A stretch of DNA of 64,000 bases, taken from assembly GCA_027382625.1 (NCBI GenBank), contig JAJKFJ010021340.1, positions 1 through 64,000 of the forward strand, in the 5' to 3' direction. The position numbers and the translations under genes were made by a program. The notes below the pieces were generated by a model that was given only the letters and a program-made list of their open reading frames with translations, had not been told where the DNA came from and made no database searches. This DNA is from Tetmemena sp. SeJ-2015. Its lineage: Eukaryota; Ciliophora; Spirotrichea; Sporadotrichida; Oxytrichidae. This document shows, one piece after another, positions 54,555-64,000 of this stretch. Each line of letters starts with the position of its first letter. The stretch's first letter is position 1.

Positions 54555-56930
54555 ATGAGTGACCTCTCTTCTCAAGACCTAATGACTTCTAGTAAAATCA
54601 GTTGAAACATAAATAAAAACTTATCAAGATGGCCTAGATAAGATTCATATTGCCGGCATGCTAGCCTTCTATCCTTATTTAAAAATTCCAGATCTTGAAG
54701 AAATCTCTCTTAATAATTGGGGAAGACTTCACACTGCCAAGTTACAAAGCATCCTGACTTCCTTGATCAAAGAGTTATAGCAGCTCCTGAAAAACTTGAG
54801 ATAACTAGAAAGCAATAAAATATCATTGGGTAATGAAGGCAAGCTTTGATAAGGATAATCAGATTCTTTGGGATGCCTCTCTTGTAGTAAAGCTAGCGAT
54901 TGAATTTCAGCTGCGTTTGATTAATGAAGTTGTAAGTCTATAGCTGATTTGATTTTGCAATAGTGGCAGTCACTTTTAATTTGTTCCTCAACTTAGAACA
55001 GAGAGTTGCTATTATATATGTGGATTATTATAAGTTTCTGATTAAGTCGTAGCTGTTTAAAAGTAGCTCAGGGCTACAGTTATAAAATTAATTTTTTCTA
55101 AACTTTATTAAACCTTCCGCTTTCCCTTGGGGTAAGTTAATATAAAATATTTCAACCATTTTTTTTTAAGTTTTAAATAATGGGAAAGAAATAATTAATT
55201 AATTAATCTTTAGCAATTTAAATATTTTACGTTCACAAGAGATGCAAAAGAGAAGGTGGAGTGAGATGATAACGAGAGATTTTTCTAAGGCTAGGATACA
55301 GAAACCGAAAAATTAGAGCAAGAAAATGACCGAGGCAGCATCTCATTTCAAATAAAATGAAGCAGAAGACTATAAAATCACAAGACAAGCAAAGTGAAGC
55401 TAAAATGAGAGAGTGCTTTTGATTTTTACATCATCGAATACGGAAGAAATCAGTTTAAACAGAATGTAAGCCTCTTAAAGCTATAAGACAATTAAGAGTA
55501 AATAAATACAGGCCTCGCACTCATTCAACCAAACTAAAGCTCTAAGCCAGATAAAATAGAAATCAGCCTCAGTGGAGTAGGCAAATTTTTATGGACTATA
55601 AGTCAAGTCAACTTCCTATCTCAGCTACATCAAATTGTTAAAAAAAATACAGGGCTAACAATGAGAACCTGCAGCCAGAGGAACCAAAGAATTCTGCTGA
55701 ATAGTTAAAAAATGCTGATCCTCCGTAGTTGTAAAAGAAAAAGGAAGTAAAATGTGTTTTGAAATCCAATAAAATGCTTCAATCAACCTCCTATGACTTT
55801 TAAGCAAATTAAGAAAGCCTTCCTTTCATAGCATGAGACCGATCAGAAATTCAAATTCTACATTAATAACTTCCAGTAATTAAAAAATAATTGACTTTGA
55901 GGACATTCATCAAGACCAGAGTAAATTGCATGATGATCAACAATAAACTGAAGATAAAATTGTACAAAAATGCCAGATTGGAAAAGCAGCTTCAGAAGTA
56001 CATGGAGGAGAGGCAATTTCAAAGAGCCAGCATCTTTCAAGCCTAATGTCAGTTCAAAGCCTTCAAAGATGATTTTCACGAAAGGGAAAGATAAACCCTC
56101 TCATCCTCTAAGACACTACTAATTTTCGCCGGTTTTCCATCAGACAAGATCAGCCCATTGAAGTACAATGATATGACTGCTGCCATTCAGTTGAAGTCAG
56201 ATATTTCCCTTTGAGTAGGAGATCATGTGAAATAGCATGTGTGCTCTCTCTGAATACTTCTTTGAATAAGTATTCATGTGGAAGAAACTGATTCATGACT
56301 TGATAGAGCAAGACGAGGAATAAAATTTCTTGCCATTAATGCAGATCCTCCTACGACAGCACTGGTCTCGATGTCATCTTTCAAAAGATTGTCAAGAAAG
56401 TTTTTAAAATTCTCTTACATTTGCTGTAGAACAATGGGGTAAATTTTCTTATGGGTGATAAAATCCCTGCGCGAAGTAGCTCTAGAATGTCTCGCCGAAC
56501 TCGGCTATGTGCCTTGCGACTTTCTGGTCTGGATTAAATTAAATAGAGACAATAACCCAAAATCCAACATAATATATTACATACTCCATGTGGCAGATTA
56601 CTGAAGCTAAAAAAACAAGAAACTCAAGGGTATCAATGACATGACTGTTCTACACTAATATACCAATATACCAATATGATAATCGAGGAAGCAGGGGACA
56701 CACAAAAAATATATGAATCCGTCACCGTCTACAAGTATCTGGATATTTGCGCAATATAGTTAGTGCATTATCAAAGACAAGTGGAACGAAGTGGGAGTCT
56801 AATCATTAAACCTTGACACTCCGCCAATCCTTGGAACTCCTAAGTTAGATCTCCAGTGGTTTAAAAAGATCCCTCTTCTCAATTTACTTGATAAGGAGGA
56901 AGATGAATATCAAAAAAACTTATGAATAAT
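54555..56930 (+). CDS. Unrecognised gene, several frames, boundaries uncertain
   Basis: Not recognised. From ATG 54555 (MSDLSSQDLMTSSK) a one-base shift within an A run leads into YQDGLDKIHIAGMLAFYPYL and a leucine-rich helical stretch. A second frame continues with FDKDNQILWDASLVVKLAIE, and a third near 55005 with EQRVAIIYVDYYKFLIKSQL. From about 55900 a long frame reads basic helical protein (RLEKQLQKYMEERQFQRASI), and near 56470 REVALECLAELGYVPCDFLV. The whole block has gene-like composition but no family signature. It may be one gene with unresolved IESs and errors, or two genes. An end near 56930 is assumed from composition. Confidence 0.45.
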
Positions 56931-57104
56931 ATAGAGATGAGTGCTGATTATTATTTTTATTATTCATTTTAAATAAAAAAATTCTACCTTACTACATAAA
57001 CTATTAAATATTGTGCTTCAGTGAAAAATATATAATTAATGTACAGATTTATAGATTAATTTCAACACATTTTAAGGATATTAATTTCAAATTATCAACT
57101 TAAA

Positions 57105-57412
57105 CAACTCCAAAATTCATAATTTGGGAGTATTTAAGTCCGTTAATTTTCAAAATTTATACTCCCAGAAATAAAAATTTAATTAAAATTATTAAATTTC
57201 CCGAGCCTATAAAGTTTCATAAAAGTTGAATATATAAATTTTGATCAATTTAAAGTTCTCATTATAACTTACTATATTTAATTCAAGTAATTAAATTTAT
57301 CAGTTAATATGTTGTAGCTAAAAATTAAGAAGTTTTATTTCTAAAATTAAATCTTCTTAGTGAATAATAGAATCTTAAATTTAAACTTTCTTAAGAAGAA
57401 TCCCTATTTCTT
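57105..57412 (+). promoter_or_regulatory. Upstream region of calpain 2 shared with calpain 1
   Basis: Contains ACTCCAAAATTCATAA, CCGTTAATTTTCAAAA and, just ahead of the ATG, AATTTAAACTTTCTTAAG, in the same order and spacing trend as upstream of calpain 1. Candidate promoter or leader sequences. Confidence 0.55.
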
Positions 57413-60400
57413 ATGAAACTTGCCACTCTCCTCCTTCTACTGGGAGTGTCTGCGAATGCTATCAGCATTAAGTAGCAGATCCCAAAGACTCTCAAGCATA
57501 ACTTAGCTCAAATAAAGAGCGATGGTGATGATACTACTAGTGACTCCCTTTTCATATTCCCTCCTCACGAAGGCCTCCCCTCAAGAGTTGCTCTTTCTCA
57601 GACTCAGTCAACGCATATGCCAATAGTCTTCAAGTACCCCAAGGTCTTCTATTATTTTTGCCGGCTTTGCTCAGACCAAGAAGAACCTAAAGCTACATGG
57701 ATTCGCTCAAGCACTCACTAAAGTATCATCCATCCTAATTTAATGATTTTTGTTTCATATTTATCAGATTTATTAACAATAATTTCTAAATCATATATTT
57801 TTACATTAGAAAATATAAATTTTAATGGCTTAATAAAGAATGATTATTACATTCTCCTTTGTAATTTTATATTTTTTATATTTTAAAATAATGATATTTA
57901 GTTATCTCAGTTCTTGACAATAATGTTTTTGATTATCGAATATTAATAAAGGAAGGAATAAAAAAACTAAGAGATAGCTTACTTCATCATATGTCTATTT
58001 ATCAAAGATTAAAATTAAAGTCACTTTAAGAAAAATAAATTAATGATATAATTCCTTTTAGCTTTCATAAATAATCAACTTTGAGCAATCACTGGTAATT
58101 CTTCACTGTTATTTGCAAATTTGAAGGTTTATTATTTCATTTTATATCAAATAAAATATCTTATATCTAGTCATAAAAAAATAAAATAAATTTATACTGT
58201 TTTTAACTGCGAAGTTAAATAAATATATTCTCTACTCAATTTATCTGATCAGAATATTCATTTAGCTAAAATAACCTTAATCTTTATGAGATCTTAAATT
58301 TTTTAGAGAAGAAGGTAGGGTTAAAAACCATGTTTCGTTGAAAATTTGATCCTTATAATTCTGAACATTATTATGAAAAGAATTAGCTTAAAGATAGAAG
58401 TTTACAGATATTAAATTTTGAAAAATGAAGAATGTTTTGATATCCTATGCAAAAGTCCTTCAATTATTCTAAATAATATATTTATACTGTCAAAGGTACA
58501 ACAAACTGACAATGGCTAGACTTGCCACGATGTGATAAGAAGATTCTGGAGCGAGCCATCCGTAGACTATCAGTCAATCATTGAAATATGTATTATATTG
58601 GAAGCGGACAGCAGTTCACTGATGAGACCTTCACACTCGCAGTTGACGGCATGGTTTGGCCACAGTTCACCCCTATGTCTTCTGATGGATGGGCTGGCAT
58701 GTATGATATTTTCAGAGCTAGAGATAAGCTACCAAAGACGCACAAATGTTTGGAGATGATAACTTGATTTTTTATCACAAATGTATGCATAATAATTGAT
58801 CAGCTTCAATGATGTTGCTCATCAATTATATAGTTAAAAGATATTCTCAGGGTTACATCGGCGATTGCTACTTCTTGGCTTCTTGCTCCGCCATGGCTGA
58901 GTTCGACACCATGATTAGAGACCTCTTCGTAACCAAGGAGTACAATCACAATCACACAATAGACATATTAAAATACCCAATTCAATTCAAATTAGGAAGG
59001 TATTGTTGTCATCAAGGGACAAGAATTGTCATATTTTTATCAAGCTCTTGGTATTATATTGTAAATTAATTAATAATTATTATTTATTTTAAATTATTTT
59101 CAAATAAGAAAGTTAAAATCTAAGGCACGTGACATGACACCAAGGTCGACTTTACTGGAGTAGGGAGATTAGAAGGCTTTTACTGCATGTTCCTCCTACG
59201 TTAAGTTTATCACCCTGGAGGAAATTTAGTAACCCGAAATAAGTGGTGAGTGTATAAAATAGAGGGGTGAATGAATTATAGCGAACCTCAAAGCCGTAAG
59301 AGAACTTTAAGACGTCCCAAATCGTACCCTGTTAGCCCTAGAGGACTGACCACTGGCATATGCACTCCCCATCCTACTTAATGGCGATTGCCTAACACCA
59401 AGTAGTCATACTGTTCTAATCAATTTAATAAGCCCGTTATGTTTTTGTCCTTTGCCATGTCAAACAAATGCAGGATCTAGTTTTATTCGCGCCAAATGAT
59501 GCAGGCATATTGCGATACTCAGAATGAGAGTTGAAGGGAGAGTCAAATGTCTAGTTCCAAATAGGATTATCTCTAGTCCAAAAAATAAGAGCGGTGTGAC
59601 ATCACTAATTTACATAGGTAATGGTATGGGACGAGTTAATGGACTGCTATACATTTTATGATCGTGCTTTATTTATGCCCTACGAAGTTATTCCATTATT
59701 TTGCTTTTCCTATTATGCAAACACTCATTTTTAACTTATAGGACTTAAATACCCTCAACTAAAAATAATGATTAAAATTAAGTTGATAGTTTATATTTTT
59801 AAAGTTTATTTATTACAATAAATTATAATAACTATATTAGAGTTGAATTAAAAGGTATAATTAAATTATTTTGAATTGGTATCGTTAAGGAGATCGTGAT
59901 CGATGACTACCTTCCCTTCTGGAAAGACAGTGATTACCTGATTTTCAGCAACCAAGGTCCTCAGCATTCTCTTGGGTTCCTTTCATTGAGAAGGTGTGGG
60001 CCAAGGTTCACGGATACTACGAGAGAATCCAATCGCCTTTTAAATATTATAAAGATTATAATTTATATCCAAGGTGGAAACGCTTTCGAAGTCTTCAACT
60101 TCCTCCACGGCTTCCCTGGTATGGTGCTTAATTTATTTTATAGCAAAATGCTTCTTAAGATTCTATCATTTATTTTTAAATTAAGTTATATAATTTAAAA
60201 TTATAATTTATTAAAACTTACTTATAAGGACTTTATATTTAAAGCCAATTTATATCTTTAAAATTTATTTGCTCTATATACACATAGAAGTTATTTAAAT
60301 TTGAATATTTTTTCCTATAAATGCTAGATTAGCGAAATTCAAGATCGTGCTAGATTATGTCATGCATGAATTAAAATATTGAGCAAAAATGAGTTTTTTC

Positions 60401-63400
60401 TATTTTAAATAGAATAAAAGAAAGTTAAACTTAGAGTTGATCAATGTTTGAAAGAATAATTGTCTTCCTATATTTCTATTCATAATTTAATTTTTGTATT
60501 TTAGAGTTTGAACGCAAGTTATCGCTCCTAAAAATATTATCCATAATAAAGAACTGTGCAAGCAATCTCTCTTTTGCTGCTCTTCTGGCTTCTTAAAAGA
60601 GACAGATTAAAGTTCATTGTAAATATGAGATAATAAATTAGGAATCTTTATAATCTACTCACGAATCTGATACTTATTCTGATTTAGCTAATGCTGGAGG
60701 GGAATTCGATTGGAGGAAGTTTTTTAAAGGCACAAATTACCTGTTTTCTAGATAATTTTATTTTATCTAGTGTTATTAATTCGCAAACCTCTCTCATAAA
60801 TAAAATTGAAGTTCTTATTGATTATCATTACTTGATAAGTTGCGCATAATTGTTATATTTTATGTAAACTTCAGAATTTAAAGGATGAAACTAACTAGCT
60901 TTAATAGAAGTAACTTATAAGTTAATATTTTAACTTTTAGTGTAAAAAAATATAATAAGCATTTTTAAATTTCTCAGAATACAGAGTTATTGATTTAAAT
61001 TATTTGGGTACTTGGCAGAGGATCAGGCTTTTAAGATCCCGATTAAGCTTGGTTAGCTATTTCACAAGCTGATCAAGAAAACAGCATTATCTACGCTTCA
61101 TGTTGGGAGAGCCACTACAACCTTTATTTATTATTTACCTCCCAAGTGGCCATGCTTACTCTATCATTTTATTTAATCATCTCCGCTCACATCATCTACA
61201 ATTCAATTAAACTAACTTATTTTTAAACAACTCAGTAAATTTATATTGCTACATACACTCTAAATCAATGTATTTAATTCTATAACAATAAAATTTTTAA
61301 AAATTGCTTAGCTTACAAGAATAAAAATTTCTACTTCATGAAAAATAATAGAATTTTAACAGTAACTTTAATTTATGATCTATAGTTTATTGGAAGTTGT
61401 GCTATAAACTTCTAAATGATTTAAGTGATTTATTTTTCATATAAGAATTTTCTTTCTTCCTTTATTATATTTTTTTTCTCAAATTTGATTTTGACAAGAT
61501 TTTAATTTAATTGCTCTATTAATTATATAATGAATGATGAATGCTGACGGATCTGAGAGAGCAAAGCTTATCAGAGTGAGAAATCCTTGGAGTATTGATG
61601 CTGGCTACATCATCTAAATTATTTAATGTTTACAATGGAGAATGGAACGACAAATAATATTATTTATGACAATTAATCCCCTAAGCTTTATAAAAGATTA
61701 ATGTTAATACTAAAATTAATGACATGCTTAATTCTTAATTAAAAATATTGAAGCTCAAAAACAAAAAGATTATATATTCTTTTTTTACCAATATGTAAAA
61801 CAATGAATTAATTGAGAAAATTAATGAAGGGAATTTATTAAATATAAATTAATATTTTAATTGTCATCACTTAAATCAATTTGATTTATTAAATGATGTA
61901 TTTATTTTCCAAACTTATTTAGGGATTTAATGATCCTCAATGGGAAGACACTGTCAACAACTACTTTATTTATAGAATACTTAAAAACTTTGCACATAAA
62001 ATTATTTATCCTCTTTGATATCTAGGGAATGACTAATTAAATCTAACTTCAATAAAATTGAAATCATAGAATGAAATATTTTTCAAAACAGAAAATTTAT
62101 ATGCTAAGTTTCATTCTCATTGCAGAGATAAATGATAAATTAAGCCTCATAATTTTATTTTTACAATTATCTTTACAAAATGTTTATCCTATAATATCTT
62201 ATATGTTTAGATATCATAAAATACAATTACCATAATTAAAATAGTTAAAATGCATCAAACTAAGATTACTTATTTGACATTTTAAAACATTGAGAATATT
62301 CTATAATAAATCTTATTATTTCCTTTTGAAAATCTAATAAATTAGAATAAAATTAAACTAATAATTGAGATTAAAATAATTATTTATACGCATAGCAAGT
62401 GCCTTATGTGAACAACGACAACGATGGAGCTTTCTTCATGAGCATTGAATAATTCTACGAGACCTTCTATTGCTAAATTATAAGTATTCAGTTATTGCTT
62501 TCCAATTCCATTTAAATAATCTGAACTTTCATTCGCCTGGGTTAACAAAGACTACCAAAGCACCCTCTCTACTGTCTGGAACGATCAAGCTGAGCTTCAA
62601 ACCTAAATTTATTTGTAAAAATAAATATGAGATTAGCCTGATTTATTCAAATTTATGAGAATCTACACAATTATAAATTTTCTAAAATTTATCTCTTATG
62701 CCATAAATATATGTGCATTTATTTTCTTTTCATTAAACATATAGTACCTCATTTTAAGTAGAAATATATCAATTTAAAAGTATTATTAGATTATTATTCT
62801 TAATTAATTTGAAATTCTAAAAAGTGAATGGATGACTGTTCTTCAAGAGACCAATTAATTCTTAATTTAGAAAAATAATCTATAAGACTTATTAAAAACT
62901 TATAATATCTTCGCTCATTGCAATGACTATTTTCATATTGCTATATTGCTCTTTCAATCATTATTAAGGAATATTTGCTAAACTTTAAATTCAGCTAATA
63001 CAGATCAGCACATAAGTTAAATACAATGAAACCAGATAGCAGTTACATTGAGTTTGTTATCTAAGAATTTTAATTATAGTAAGATTATACTTTATGAAAT
63101 ATACCGAGTTAAGATTTAGAAGTTTAAATTAGCAAACAAAATAAAGAGCCAATTATTTCTCTATTCTTTTATAAATATCATCTCTAATAAGAATGTATAT
63201 TTATTGCTAATTGAATTCAGAATTGGTTTAAAATATAAAATTAATTGAGTTTTAATTGGAACTATATTCACCTTCACCTTGGATAACGATTACGATGGCT
63301 TCCTTGGTGTCAACTTGATTAAAATAGTTTTTTACTTCTACAGCGGACTAAAATAATAAATATAATTACATTTTATTAAGGGTCTATTTAAGTGATTTTA

Positions 63401-63803
63401 ATTTTTTAATTTGAAATAAATAAAATATTTAACTTAATGAAGTAAAATAATTTCCTTAATTTTATTTAGCATCATTCGCTTCAAACTAATTATGATTGAT
63501 TCTGTTTTTTTTATTAGATATGCTGATTGTCAATAGGCTATTAAATTAAATATTAAATTATATCTTGTTAATTAATTATATTAGTACAGCGACAGAATTT
63601 AAAATAAGGATAATTTAGAATGTACCCTCGCGGTTGCAAGAGCAGAAGAGCAGAAGCTATGGCCATGATCTTGGTAGATAACTTGGAAATTGAAAGACTA
63701 TATACCTCCGAATGGGCTTACTACGGTCATATAAGAAGAGTATGGCCTGCTGGAGACTACAAGGTCATCGTTACTGTCGATTGGGACCCAGTTGATCAAA
63801 TCA
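57413..63803 (+). CDS. Secreted calpain-like cysteine protease 2, 3' end beyond window
   Basis: Tandem paralogue of calpain 1. Signal peptide MKLATLLLLLGVSANA. Catalytic Cys in QGYIGDCYFLAS (58866-58868), His in LPSGHAYSI (61151-61153), Asn in RVRNPW (61582-61584); VIDDYLPFWKDS and GGNAFEVFNFLH between them; then domain III parts VNKDYQSTLSTVWNDQ, GTIFTFTLDNDYDGF and HIRRVWPAGDYKVIVTVDWD. Nineteen IESs are resolved, sixteen at sites also used in calpain 1. Three one-base frameshifts remain, at 57655-57659 (T run), about 58733-58740 (CCAAAGACG) and 59970-59975 (CTCTTGGG); each would be fixed by one base in a short run. They are either sequencing errors or early decay. The C-terminal part present in calpain 1 lies beyond the window. 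Confidence 0.85.
57723..58495. other. IES of calpain 2, 773 bp, pointer GTA
   Basis: GTA at 57723-57725 and 58496-58498. Deletion joins GFAQALTK to VQQTDNGQT. The ends are also GT and AG, so an unusually long intron would give the same join. Calpain 1 is uninterrupted here. Confidence 0.65.
58586..58596. other. IES of calpain 2, 11 bp, pointer AT
   Basis: AT at 58586-58587 and 58597-58598. Deletion joins DYQSIIE to IGSGQQF. Same site as IES 1 of calpain 1. Boundaries are uncertain because the pointer is so short. Confidence 0.45.
58764..58795. other. IES of calpain 2, 32 bp, pointer TTGAT
   Basis: TTGAT at 58764-58768 and 58796-58800. Deletion joins MFGDDNLI to SFNDVAQ. Same site as IES 2 of calpain 1. 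Confidence 0.8.
58818..58845. other. IES of calpain 2, 28 bp, pointer CTCA
   Basis: CTCA at 58818-58821 and 58846-58849. Deletion joins FNDVA to QGYIGDCYF. Same site as IES 3 of calpain 1. Confidence 0.8.
58944..58989. other. IES of calpain 2, 46 bp, pointer AAT
   Basis: AAT at 58944-58946 and 58990-58992. Deletion joins FVTKEYN to QEGIVVIK. Same site and same pointer as IES 4 of calpain 1. Confidence 0.7.
59020..59040. other. IES of calpain 2, 21 bp, pointer CAAG
   Basis: CAAG at 59020-59023 and 59041-59044. Deletion joins VVIKGQ to ALGI. Same site as IES 5 of calpain 1, shifted by a codon or two. It leaves a 7-base MDS before the next IES. Confidence 0.7.
59048..59875. other. IES of calpain 2, 828 bp, pointer TTGGTAT
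   Basis: TTGGTAT at 59048-59054 and 59876-59882. Deletion joins KGQALGI to VKEIVIDDYLPF. Same site as IES 6 of calpain 1. It contains the GC-richer sequence at 59105-59660. Confidence 0.85.
59105..59660. repeat. GC-richer germline sequence, copy C, inside an IES
   Basis: About 555 bases far richer in G and C than the rest of its IES. It has weak similarity to copy A at 30125 in a block with CTCCCCATCCTACTTAA and in CCTCAAAG-containing stretches. It shows TGA in all frames at short intervals, so a protein is unlikely. Fits an inserted non-autonomous element. Confidence 0.45.
60027..60066. other. IES of calpain 2, 40 bp, pointer ATCCAA
   Basis: ATCCAA at 60027-60032 and 60067-60072. Deletion joins YYERI to QGGNAFEVF. 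Same site as IES 7 of calpain 1. Confidence 0.85.
60127..61010. other. IES of calpain 2, 884 bp, pointer CTT
   Basis: CTT at 60127-60129 and 61011-61013. Deletion joins HGFPGMVL to GRGSGFQDP. Same site as IES 8 of calpain 1. Confidence 0.65.
61120..61136. other. IES of calpain 2, 17 bp, pointer ACCT
   Basis: ACCT at 61120-61123 and 61137-61140. Deletion joins WESHYN to LPSGHAYSI. Same site as the 802 bp IES 10 of calpain 1, and the pointer overlaps. Confidence 0.8.
61163..61175. other. IES of calpain 2, 13 bp, pointer ATC
   Basis: ATC at 61163-61165 and 61176-61178. Deletion gives HAYSIISAHIIYN. Same site as IES 11 of calpain 1. Confidence 0.7.
61200..61539. other. IES of calpain 2, 340 bp, pointer AAT
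   Basis: AAT at 61200-61202 and 61540-61542. Deletion joins AHIIYN to ADGSERAKLI. Same site as IES 12 of calpain 1. Confidence 0.65.
61606..61630. other. IES of calpain 2, 25 bp, pointer TAC
   Basis: TAC at 61606-61608 and 61631-61633. Deletion joins SIDAGY to NGEWND. Same site as IES 13 of calpain 1, and the pointer is the end of its GATAC. Confidence 0.75.
61649..61931. other. IES of calpain 2, 283 bp, pointer GA
   Basis: GA at 61649-61650 and 61932-61933. Deletion joins NGEWND to PQWEDTVNN. Same site as IES 14 of calpain 1. Confidence 0.6.
61962..62386. other. IES of calpain 2, 425 bp, pointer TAC
   Basis: TAC at 61962-61964 and 62387-62389. Deletion joins EDTVNNY to AQQVPYVNN. Same site as the 2249 bp IES 15 of calpain 1; TAC is the end of its AAATAC pointer. 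A longer repeat (TTATTTATA) is also present at both ends but would break the frame. Confidence 0.75.
62468..62492. other. IES of calpain 2, 25 bp, pointer TATTGCT
   Basis: TATTGCT at 62468-62474 and 62493-62499. Deletion joins FYETFYC to FPIPFKQSELSFAWV in frame. The site is a few codons from IES 16 of calpain 1, and the inserted FPIPFKQS has no counterpart there. Confidence 0.75.
62606..63253. other. IES of calpain 2, 648 bp, pointer AATT
   Basis: AATT at 62606-62609 and 63254-63257. Deletion joins AELQTQI to GTIFTFTLDN. Near IES 17 of calpain 1. Confidence 0.65.
63339..63584. other. IES of calpain 2, 246 bp, pointer TACAGCG
   Basis: TACAGCG at 63339-63345 and 63585-63591. Deletion joins FYS to DRMYPRGCK after the next IES is also removed. 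Calpain 1 has no IES here. Confidence 0.85.
63594..63616. other. IES of calpain 2, 23 bp, pointer AGAAT
   Basis: AGAAT at 63594-63598 and 63617-63621. Deletion joins SDR to MYPRGCK. The MDS before it (63585-63593) is only 9 bases. Calpain 1 has no IES here. Confidence 0.85.
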
Positions 63804-64000
63804 ATTCAAATCAATTATACAATCAATTCTCTAAAATATTAAAGAGGAATTACAAATTTAAGATATTCTTATCAGCAAGCAAATAATATCAGAATTTTTA
63901 GACAAATTTTAATTTATTCATTACAAAGAATTCTTATATATAAATTAATGATTATCAAAAGAATTTCAAATGCAATCAAAATATGTGCTAAGTTAAAAAA
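63804..64000. other. AT-rich end of window
   Basis: Probably the start of the next calpain 2 IES, since the homologous site in calpain 1 (WDA/NDV) is interrupted. The other end is outside the window. Confidence 0.45.

Noticed and set aside
55858..56079. Minus-strand ORF within the gene block at 54555-56930
   Set aside because: The plus strand reads as a more natural charged helical protein over the same bases.
61962..62395. Nine-base pointer TTATTTATA for a calpain 2 IES
   Set aside because: It repeats at both ends, but its use shifts the frame; the shorter TAC pointer gives the conserved NNYAQQVPY join.
1..64000. Scrambled (reordered or inverted) MDSs
   Set aside because: All recognised genes have their segments in linear order and on one strand.
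1..64000. TBE- or Tec-type transposase genes
   Set aside because: No DDE transposase, reverse transcriptase or zinc-finger/kinase partner motif was recognised in any frame.
1..64000. Euplotes as the source
   Set aside because: Euplotes reads UGA as Cys and keeps UAA/UAG as stops; here UAA/UAG must be sense and most pointers are not TA.
1..64000. CRISPR arrays, bacterial operons, riboswitches
   Set aside because: No spaced short repeats, ribosome binding sites or bacterial gene clustering; the genetic code and introns are eukaryotic.

Overview
This window looks like germline (micronuclear) DNA from a ciliate, most likely a spirotrich related to Oxytricha or Stylonychia. The evidence is in the sequence. 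Reading frames stay open only if TAA and TAG are read as glutamine and TGA is kept as stop. Non-coding DNA is extremely AT-rich. Coding stretches are short and cut by AT-rich inserts. At about 50 junctions an insert is flanked by a 2-10 base direct repeat (a pointer), and deleting the insert with one repeat copy restores a conserved frame. These are internal eliminated sequences (IESs) between macronuclear-destined segments (MDSs). No scrambled segment order was seen. A few inserts are ordinary 35-40 nt GT-AG introns instead.

Left part (1-20 kb): a secreted class-2-type lipase (minus), a very large Sec7-PH-TBC protein (minus) that would act on Arf and Rab GTPases, a repeat-rich tract (8-16 kb: a foldback element and three dispersed repeat families), one unrecognised gene inside it, and an RBR-type E3 ubiquitin ligase (minus).

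Middle part (20-41 kb): two coding-like islands, a multi-pass membrane protein interrupted by a TA-bounded inverted-repeat element, a YheT/ABHD-type alpha/beta hydrolase, a GC-rich repeat, three Q-rich or coiled-coil proteins, a second secreted lipase on the plus strand, two small charged proteins, and a GC-rich island with perfect hairpins.

Right part (41-64 kb): two tandem plus-strand genes for secreted calpain-like cysteine proteases with Cys, His and Asn active-site motifs. The first is split into at least 21 MDSs over 9.2 kb, and the second runs off the window. Most IES positions are shared between the two copies, although IES length and pointer differ at every site. Two unrelated genes lie between them. 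The calpains and lipases carry signal peptides and may act in phagosomes or outside the cell; the other genes are housekeeping or unknown. Gene order need not imply a pathway, since spirotrich macronuclear chromosomes usually carry single genes.

Ends of genes are often approximate. With TGA as the only stop, AT-rich DNA stays open by chance, and several genes show one-base frameshifts that could be sequencing errors or decay.
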